64,000 nucleotides of DNA, taken from contig NZ_JAERRH010000011.1 of assembly GCF_016741855.1 (NCBI RefSeq), forward strand, positions 62,001-126,000, given 5' to 3'. Under the pieces are notes generated by a model. It saw nothing but the letters and a program-made list of their open reading frames with translations, had not been told where the DNA came from and did not search any database. This document shows, in pieces, positions 58,548 to 64,000 of this stretch; the first letter of the stretch is position 1, and the number at the start of each line of letters is the position of its first letter. Origin of the DNA: Streptomyces musisoli (GTDB lineage: Bacteria > Actinomycetota > Actinomycetes > Streptomycetales > Streptomycetaceae). A program made the position numbers and the translations under genes.

Positions 58548-59390
58548 TCACCGACCGAAGCTCGCGAGCTTGGCCCGCAGCTGGAGCACGGACTTGGTGT
58601 GGATCTGGCTGACCCGGCTCTCGGTGACCCCGAGCACGTTGCCGATCTCGGCGAGGGTGAGCCCTTCGTAGTAGTACAGGGTGACCACGGTCTTCTCCCG
58701 CTCGGGCAGCGTGTTGATCGCCCGGGCCAGGAACCGCCGCAGCTCCCGGTCCTCGGCCACCTCCACCGGATTGTCGGCGGCGGTGTCCTCCAGGGTGTCC
58801 ATCAGGCTGAGCCGGTCCCCGCCCTCGCCGCCGACGTGCAGCAGCTCCTCCAGGGCGACCACGTTGGCCAGCGACAACTGGCTGAACACCGCGTGGAGTT
58901 CGTCGACCTCCATGCCCAGCTCGACGGCGACCTCCCCCTCCGTCGGCGTCCGCCGCAGCCTCGCCTCCAGGGTGGCGTAGGCGCGCTCGACGTTGCGCGC
59001 CTTCTGCCGGACCGAGCGGGGGATCCAGTCCAGCGCCCGCAGCTCGTCGATCATCGCGCCGCGGATCCGGGTGATCGCGTACGTCTCGAACTTGATCTCC
59101 CGGTCGATGTCGAACTTCTCGATCGCGTCGATCAGCCCGAAGACCCCCGAGGAGACGAAGTCGGCCTGCTCCACGTTGGGCGGCAGTCCGACGCTCACCC
59201 GGCCCGCCACGTACTTGACCAGCGGCGAGTAGTGCAGGATCAGCTGCTCCCGCAGCCGGTCGTCCCCCGTCGCCTTGTACGACCGCCACAGCTCGTCGAG
59301 CGTCGAGGGGGCGGGCGGTCGCACGCTGCCACCGTCGCGGGCGGTGGGGGGGACCGCCGCCCGGTCGGACCCGGAGGTGTGCTGGGGCAT
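58548..59390 (-). CDS. whiG: RNA polymerase sigma factor WhiG (FliA family)
   Basis: 280 residues. Region 2 (YSPLVKYVAGRVSVGLPPNV, FGLIDAIEKFD) and region 4 (LTLAEIGNVLGVTESRVSQI) are intact. WhiG commits aerial hyphae to sporulation, activating whiH and whiI, and is held by the anti-sigma RsiG with c-di-GMP. ATG 59390 follows AAGG by seven bases. Extended frames upstream are noise. Lies downstream of dprA here with no intervening gene. Confidence 0.96.
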   Translation of the reverse strand: MPQHTSGSDRAAVPPTARDGGSVRPPAPSTLDELWRSYKATGDDRLREQLILHYSPLVKYVAGRVSVGLPPNVEQADFVSSGVFGLIDAIEKFDIDREIKFETYAITRIRGAMIDELRALDWIPRSVRQKARNVERAYATLEARLRRTPTEGEVAVELGMEVDELHAVFSQLSLANVVALEELLHVGGEGGDRLSLMDTLEDTAADNPVEVAEDRELRRFLARAINTLPEREKTVVTLYYYEGLTLAEIGNVLGVTESRVSQIHTKSVLQLRAKLASFGR

Positions 59391-59410
59391 TCGTCGCCTT
59401 GTGCCGTTCT

Positions 59411-59440
59411 GCCGTGAAGTGCCGTGAAGTGCCGTGAAGT
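59411..59440. repeat. Three exact 10-bp repeats in the whiG leader
   Basis: GCCGTGAAGT at 59411-59420, 59421-59430 and 59431-59440, lying 21-50 bases upstream of the whiG ATG. The flanking TGCCGTTCT looks like a fourth degenerate copy. The 321-base gap from whiG to dprA holds no other visible feature. Confidence 0.95.
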
Positions 59441-59711
59441 GGGAGGGACTGAGGTGCGTGCGGGGAAGTGGGCTGACTGGGTGAGGTGTCGGTCTGGTGC
59501 CGGGTTGGCCGGTCTGCGCCGCCACCGTCGTGAGCGTAGCGTGACTGAGGAGTCGCGGTGTGCGAACAGCGAGGCTCCACCCCTGCGCGGGGGGCTCGCG
59601 CCGGGCGTGTGACCGCGCTCGGCGGCTCGCTCTCCGTGACCGGCCTCAGCCGCCAACTCCGGGAAACGCCAAGGGCGTCGGGGATTCCCCCGGACGGCCG
59701 AACACGGTCGG

Positions 59712-61238
59712 TCAGCACGGGCGGCGACCGGTCCGGACCGAGATCAACGCCTGGCGTGTCAACTTCCAGCCATCGCCGTGTCGTTCGACGTACCCAAGTG
59801 CTCGGAGTTCGTACAGTCTCGCGATCGCCTCGTCCCGGGTGGTCCGCGCGCCGAGCGCGATCTCCTCGGCGGGGGCCGCGCGGTTGCCGGGCAGGGCGGC
59901 GAGCACGCTGCGGGCGGCCGGTTCCAGCAGGTCACGCGGGAGAACCGGGCCCCGCCGGACCGGTGCGAGGTCGCCCATGTCGCCCACGAGTTCGATGACT
60001 TCCGCGGCATCGGTGACCAGGGTGGCCTCCGCGCGGAGCAGTTCGTGGACGCCGGCGGACAGGGCGCTGGTGACCGGTCCGGGCACGCCCATGGTGAACC
60101 GGCCGAGGCGCTGCGCGGCCCGCGCGGTGGCCAGCGAGCCGCTGCGGCGGGCGGCCTCCACGACGACGGTGCCCCTGGTCAGAGCGGCGATCACCCGGTT
60201 GCGGAGGATGAACCGGCTGGGTGTGGGGTGGTCGCCGGGTGGCAGTTCGCCCACCACGAGTCCCTGTTCCGCGATGCGGGTGATCAGTGCGGCGTGGCCG
60301 CGCGGGTAGGGCTGGTCGACGCCGCATGCCAGGACGGCGACGGTGGCGCCGCGGGCGGCGAGGGCGCCCCGGTGGGCGGCGCCGTCGATGCCGTAGGCAC
60401 CGCCCGACACGACGACCCAGCCGCGCTCGGCGAGGCCGGAGGCCAGGGTGGCCGCCGCGTGGGTGCCGTACTCGGTGCAGGCGCGGGCGCCGACCACGGC
60501 CACGGAGCGGAGGGCCCACATGCGCAGGTTCGGCCGGCCCCGCACCCACAGCCCCAGGGGCCGCCCGTCCCCGAGGTCGTCGAGCTGGCGGGGCCACTCG
60601 CCGTCCCCCGGGCACACGAACCGCGCCCCCGCGGCCCGGGCCACCGCGAGGTCCCGCTCCGGCTCGGCCCGCCCGGCCCGCGCGACGAGCCCCGCCCACC
60701 GGGTCCCGCTCACGCCGGGCAGCGCCGCTCTGCCGCACCGCAGCCGCCGCATCACCTCCTCCACGCCGAACTCGCGCACCCACCGCCCGGCGGCCTCGTC
60801 CCCCGGCTCGATCACCCGGTTCAGAAAGACCCGCCCGAGCAGTTCGCCGTCAGACCGGGAGCGCCCGGTCACCGGAGCCTCCGCACCACCCGGCCCCGGC
60901 CGCCCGGCCGCTTCGGACTCCCGTCCACCGGGCTCCAGCCGCCCAGCCGTCGCAGACTCCCCGCCGCCGGGTCCCGGGTGGCCGACCACCTCGCCCTGCC
61001 CACCACCGGCCCCCGGCCGCCCGGCCGCTTCGGACTCCCGTCCACCGGGCGGCCCCTGCTCCTCCGTCCCCGCGGACTCCCGGCGCTCGGTCGGCCCCCG
61101 CTCCTGCGTCCCCCCGATTTCCAGGCGACCGGCCAGCCCCTGCTCCCCGGCCGACTCGGCCTCCCAGCGATCGGCCGCCCCCTGCTCCTCCGTCCCCCCG
61201 GACTCCCGGCGCTCGGTCGGCCCCCGCTCCCCGGTCAC
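59712..61238 (-). CDS. dprA: DNA processing protein DprA with repetitive N-terminal extension
   Basis: 508 residues. The DprA Rossmann fold begins near residue 245 (LRSVAVVGARACTEYGTHAA), with SGGAYGIDGAAHRGAL and FILRNRVIAALTRGTVVVEA, and a C-terminal winged helix. It binds ssDNA and loads RecA. Residues 1-125 are an unusual Glu/Arg/Gly extension of repeated ERRESGGTEEQG and GGRESEAAGRPG units. GTG 61238 has GGGAG six bases upstream, supporting the long form. Follows the comM gene by 34 bases. Confidence 0.92.
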   Translation of the reverse strand: MTGERGPTERRESGGTEEQGAADRWEAESAGEQGLAGRLEIGGTQERGPTERRESAGTEEQGPPGGRESEAAGRPGAGGGQGEVVGHPGPGGGESATAGRLEPGGRESEAAGRPGPGGAEAPVTGRSRSDGELLGRVFLNRVIEPGDEAAGRWVREFGVEEVMRRLRCGRAALPGVSGTRWAGLVARAGRAEPERDLAVARAAGARFVCPGDGEWPRQLDDLGDGRPLGLWVRGRPNLRMWALRSVAVVGARACTEYGTHAAATLASGLAERGWVVVSGGAYGIDGAAHRGALAARGATVAVLACGVDQPYPRGHAALITRIAEQGLVVGELPPGDHPTPSRFILRNRVIAALTRGTVVVEAARRSGSLATARAAQRLGRFTMGVPGPVTSALSAGVHELLRAEATLVTDAAEVIELVGDMGDLAPVRRGPVLPRDLLEPAARSVLAALPGNRAAPAEEIALGARTTRDEAIARLYELRALGYVERHGDGWKLTRQALISVRTGRRPC

Positions 61239-61272
61239 CCCGGGCTCCCGGCGCTCGGCCGGCCGCTGTTCC

Positions 61273-62883
61273 TCACCTGCCAGCTCCTTCCAGGACGGCG
61301 CCGCGGCGGACGCCGGTGCGGAGTTCGAGGGCCCGGTTCACGTCGTTCGCCGAGGGCCGGTCGCGCCCGCCCAGGTCGGCGAGCGTCCAGGCGACGCGGA
61401 GGACGCGGTCGAGGCCACGGGCGGTGAGCAGGCCCCGGTCCAGGTCTTCCTCGGCCTTGGCCAGTGCCCCGGGCTGTACGTGCCAGCGGGTGCGCAGTTC
61501 GTGGCCGGGGACCTCGCTGTTGGTTCGCCAGGGCAGTCCTTCGTAGCGCCGGGCGGCCCGTTCCCGGGCGAGCCTGACCCGGTCGGCCACGGTGGCCGTC
61601 GGTTCCGCTCCGGTGTGCATCCGGAGCAGTTCGGCCCTGGCGACCGGCTCCACGGTGACGCGCAGGTCCACTCGGTCCATGAGGGGGCCGGAGAGCCGGG
61701 CGCGGTAGCGCTTGATCGAGGACGGCCTGCACTCACAGACGTCGGCACCCCGCCCGTGCCTGCCGCACGGGCACGGGTTGGCTGCCAGGACCATGAGGAA
61801 CCTGGCCGGCATCCGCAGTATCCCCGCCGCCCGGGCGATCACGACGTGACCGGATTCGAGGGGCTGACGCAGGGCGTCGAGGACGCTGCTGTGGAACTCG
61901 GCTGCCTCGTCCAGGAAGAGGACACCGTGGTGGGCCAGGGACGCCGCGCCGGGCCGGGGCAGGCCGTTCCCGCCGCCGACGAGGGAGGCCATGGTCGCGG
62001 AGTGGTGGGGCGCGCAGTACGGGGGTTTGTCGACCAGGGGATGGCCGGGAGGGAGCATGCCGGCCACCGAGTGGACCGCTGTGACCTCCAGTGACTCGGC
62101 CCGGCTCAGCTCGGGCAGGAGCCCCGGGAGCCGCTCGGCGAGCATCGTCTTGCCGGCGCCGGGCGGCCCTTTGAAGAAGACGTGGTGCCGGCCGGCCGCC
62201 GCGACTTCCAGCGCCGCCCGTGCCGTGTGCTGGCCTGCGACATCGGCGAGGTCGGGGGCGTGCGCGCCGCCGACGGCGCCCGTGCCGAGCCCGGTCCCGG
62301 GGAGGGCAAGACCGGCGAGGAAGGGGTCGGGGCGGATGTCTCCCGGCACCGGTTCCTCGTCGGGCACCGGTTCCTCGGTGAGGACGGCGATCAGCTGGCG
62401 CAGACTCCGTACGCCCAGCACCGACACGCCCGGCACCAGTGCGGCCTCGGGCGCCGCCGACTCGGGGACGACCACCTGTTCGTATCCCGCGTCCGCCGCG
62501 GCGAGGACCGCCGGCAGGATGCCGCGGACCGGCCGCACCCGGCCGTCCAGACCCAGCTCTCCGATCATGACGATGTCGGCGAGCACACGGGGGTCGATCC
62601 GTTCGGCCGCGCCGAGGACGGCGGCGGCGACGGCCAGGTCGAAGCCGCTGCCGCTCTTCGGCACCGACGCGGGACTGAGGCCGACGGTGAGCTTCTTGGA
62701 CGGCCAGGCAGCGCCCGAGTTCACCACCGCCGCCCGCACCCGGTCCCGGCTCTCCGTCAGGCTCTTGTCCGGGAGCCCGACCAGGGTGAAGGCCGCGACG
62801 CCGGGTTCGAGGTCGGCCTGGACCTCGACGACCACGCCCTCGACACCGACGAGGGCCACCGAGCACGTACGGGCGAACGCCAT
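61273..62883 (-). CDS. comM: YifB/ComM-family Mg-chelatase-like AAA+ ATPase
   Basis: 536 residues. N-terminal Lon-like ChlI domain (LVGLPDKSLTESRDRVRAA), AAA+ Walker A GPPGAGKTML, Walker B in HHGVLFLDEAAEF, and the C-terminal chelatase domain with NPCPCGRHG. ComM is a branch-migration helicase acting with DprA in natural transformation. ATG 62883 directly follows the yraN stop. Confidence 0.94.
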   Translation of the reverse strand: MAFARTCSVALVGVEGVVVEVQADLEPGVAAFTLVGLPDKSLTESRDRVRAAVVNSGAAWPSKKLTVGLSPASVPKSGSGFDLAVAAAVLGAAERIDPRVLADIVMIGELGLDGRVRPVRGILPAVLAAADAGYEQVVVPESAAPEAALVPGVSVLGVRSLRQLIAVLTEEPVPDEEPVPGDIRPDPFLAGLALPGTGLGTGAVGGAHAPDLADVAGQHTARAALEVAAAGRHHVFFKGPPGAGKTMLAERLPGLLPELSRAESLEVTAVHSVAGMLPPGHPLVDKPPYCAPHHSATMASLVGGGNGLPRPGAASLAHHGVLFLDEAAEFHSSVLDALRQPLESGHVVIARAAGILRMPARFLMVLAANPCPCGRHGRGADVCECRPSSIKRYRARLSGPLMDRVDLRVTVEPVARAELLRMHTGAEPTATVADRVRLARERAARRYEGLPWRTNSEVPGHELRTRWHVQPGALAKAEEDLDRGLLTARGLDRVLRVAWTLADLGGRDRPSANDVNRALELRTGVRRGAVLEGAGR

Positions 62884-63246
62884 TCAGGCCACCCCCCGCA
62901 CGTGCTCGACGGCCGGGGCGCCCCGGCGGGGCAGGACGACGCCGACGAGGTCGATGCGCACGCCGCCCGGCGGGGTTCCTCCGTGGGCCTGGATCCAGTG
63001 TTCGGCGAGCGCCCGGAGCCGGGCCGCCTTCTCCGGTGTGACCGCGGCCATCGGGTGTTCGTAGTCGCCGCCCCTGCGGGTCTTCACCTCGCAGACGACG
63101 AGCGCGTCGCCGTCCCGCGCCACGATGTCGATCTCACCGGACCGCCCGCTGCGCCAGTTGCGCTCCAGGATCGTCATGCCGGTCTCGGCGAGCCGCCGCG
63201 CGGCCAGGTCCTCGCCGTACTTGCCGATTGCCATTCGTGCGTTCAT
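62884..63246 (-). CDS. yraN: YraN/UPF0102-family nuclease-fold protein
   Basis: 120 residues. Endonuclease-like core with GEIDIVARDGDALVVCEVKTR (catalytic Asp, Glu, Lys) after GKYGEDLAARRL. Presumed DNA-processing nuclease or Holliday-junction-like fold; conserved next to comM and dprA. ATG 63246 has GAGGAGG eight bases upstream. Confidence 0.92.
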   Translation of the reverse strand: MNARMAIGKYGEDLAARRLAETGMTILERNWRSGRSGEIDIVARDGDALVVCEVKTRRGGDYEHPMAAVTPEKAARLRALAEHWIQAHGGTPPGGVRIDLVGVVLPRRGAPAVEHVRGVA

Positions 63247-63303
63247 GTCGGCACCTCCTCAGGCGCCAACCGTCACGCATCCCGTCCCCAGATGTTGATC
63301 TTG

Positions 63304-63340
63304 GTGGACTACTCGGCGGTTGTGGAAAACTCCGTCACCC
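63304..63340 (-). promoter_or_regulatory. 37-bp conserved element, copy B (upstream of yraN)
   Basis: Read on the minus strand: GGGTGACGG, five variable bases, TCCACAACCGCCGAGTAGTC, CAC. It matches copy A at 57174-57210 in 32 of 37 positions. Ends 57 bases before the yraN ATG, pointing toward it. Includes TTTTCCACA, one mismatch from the DnaA box. Confidence 0.8.
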
Positions 63341-63372
63341 GAACGGGCAATACCGCACGAAGCCGCAGGTCA

Positions 63373-63681
63373 TCAGCCACCCGGCAGCTCCAGGTCGCTC
63401 TTGTTCAGCTCTTCGATGTTCACGTCCTTGAACGTCAGCACGCGAACCTGCTTGACGAAGCGAGCCGGCCGGTACATGTCCCAGACCCAGGCATCGGCCA
63501 TGGTCACCTCGAAGAACACCTCGCCCTGGACCGAGTGCACCTGCATCTCGTAGTCGTTGGTGAGATAGAAACGCCGCTCGGTCTCGATCACGTATTTGAA
63601 GAGACCGACGACGTCTCGGTACTCCCGGTAGAGCTTGAGCTCCATCTCGGTCTCGTACTTTTCGAGGTCCTCGGCGCTCAT
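63373..63681 (-). CDS. DUF2469 protein
   Basis: 102 residues, acidic and Tyr-rich: MSAEDLEKYETEMELKLYRE, YVIETERRFYLTNDYE, DAWVWDMYRPARF. A small actinobacteria-specific family found next to yraN. No function known. ATG 63681 with AAGGGG eight bases upstream. Confidence 0.93.
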   Translation of the reverse strand: MSAEDLEKYETEMELKLYREYRDVVGLFKYVIETERRFYLTNDYEMQVHSVQGEVFFEVTMADAWVWDMYRPARFVKQVRVLTFKDVNIEELNKSDLELPGG

Positions 63682-63737
63682 GGCATGTTCCCCTTCAGCC
63701 GTGCGATCCCACCATTGTGCGCCAGTCCCCGGAGCCC

Positions 63738-64000
63738 TCAGACGATTTCCGTGTCGAGGGTCACGGGTCCGGCCGGGGGACCTTCGACGAGCAGCGTGCG
63801 CAGCAGCTCGGCGAGTCTGGTCGGATACACCGTCTCATGTGCCCGGGTCAGTTCCCGGCACGTCCACCAGCGCGCTCCGGCGACGCTGCGCCGCTCCAGC
63901 TCCGTCAGCCCCGTCGCCGCGGTGGCCGTCTGGTGCGTACGGGCCAGGTAGTACCACTCGTCCTGGTCCCAGCGGCGGCCCGCGAACGGGAAGGAGCACC
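63738..64000 (-). CDS. NUDIX hydrolase, C-terminal part (truncated by window edge)
   Basis: The last 87 residues or so, from CSFPFAGRRWDQDEWYYLART through GLTELERRSVAGARWW and RAHETVYPTRLAELLRTLL to TGA at 63738. The pattern DEWYYLAR with a Trp-rich C-terminal region is that of small NUDIX pyrophosphohydrolases of actinobacteria; the catalytic NUDIX box itself lies outside the window, so the family call rests on the tail. Confidence 0.7.
   Translation of the reverse strand, partial: CSFPFAGRRWDQDEWYYLARTHQTATAATGLTELERRSVAGARWWTCRELTRAHETVYPTRLAELLRTLLVEGPPAGPVTLDTEIV

Overview
The window is chromosomal DNA of a Streptomyces-type actinomycete. Third-codon GC is very high, GTG and TTG starts are frequent, and several genes look leaderless. 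The gene set includes the sporulation sigma factor whiG, a chitinase with a DasR-type operator, an LAETG sortase substrate and the block rpsB-tsf-pyrH-frr-cdsA. No tRNA, rRNA, insertion sequence, integrase or CRISPR array was seen, so this is mostly core chromosome with some lineage-specific inserts.

Layout. 1-5.7 kb: dxr and the site-2 protease rseP (coupled; rseP runs off the left edge), a small lipoprotein and a long acyl-CoA dehydrogenase. 6-13.7 kb: an aldehyde dehydrogenase, a PucR-type regulator, a membrane-anchored VirD4/TraG-like ATPase and gabT. 14-16.5 kb: a PAP2 phosphatase that overlaps the 3' end of a chiB-type GH18 chitinase. 16.6-19.4 kb: a small hypothetical gene, then an unusual DnaA paralogue (XRE-like N-terminus, coiled coil, DnaA ATPase and DNA-binding domains) divergent from a 68-residue membrane protein, with a large inverted repeat between them. 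19.4-26.6 kb: a six-gene operon for polyamine uptake and oxidation. 26.8-34 kb: NADAR protein, repeat-rich DUF4190 protein, adenosine-deaminase family enzyme, glycerophosphodiesterase, serine hydrolase, membrane protein and a decayed FG-GAP fragment. 34.2-39.3 kb: a second polyamine-type set (binding protein, aldehyde dehydrogenase, Lrp/AsnC regulator, class III aminotransferase). 39.5-44.4 kb: ABC transporter with a degenerate ATPase signature, VOC protein, LOG-family protein, LAETG protein. 44.5-49.6 kb: thiamine ABC transporter under a TPP riboswitch, then rlmN. 49.7-51.6 kb: S1-like protein and a CYP158-like P450. 52.2-57 kb: cdsA, frr, pyrH, tsf, rpsB. 57.2-64 kb: M23-like protein, TetR regulator, whiG, dprA, comM/yifB, yraN, a DUF2469 gene and the end of a NUDIX gene.

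The dominant metabolic theme is polyamine and GABA catabolism. Two binding proteins, one complete ABC importer, an FAD amine oxidase, three aldehyde dehydrogenases and two class III aminotransferases could carry putrescine through 4-aminobutyraldehyde and GABA to succinate semialdehyde. PucR and Lrp/AsnC proteins are the likely local regulators.

Two signals stand out as possibly undescribed. The first is the HTH-coiled-coil-DnaA fusion with its palindrome and partner membrane protein. The second is a 37-bp element present twice (57174-57210 on plus, 63304-63340 on minus, 32 of 37 bases identical), each copy 41-57 bp upstream of, and oriented toward, a different gene. The chromosome also carries many non-coding tandem arrays (units of 6, 10, 16, 20, 24, 30, 79 and 91 bp), nearly all between transcription units.
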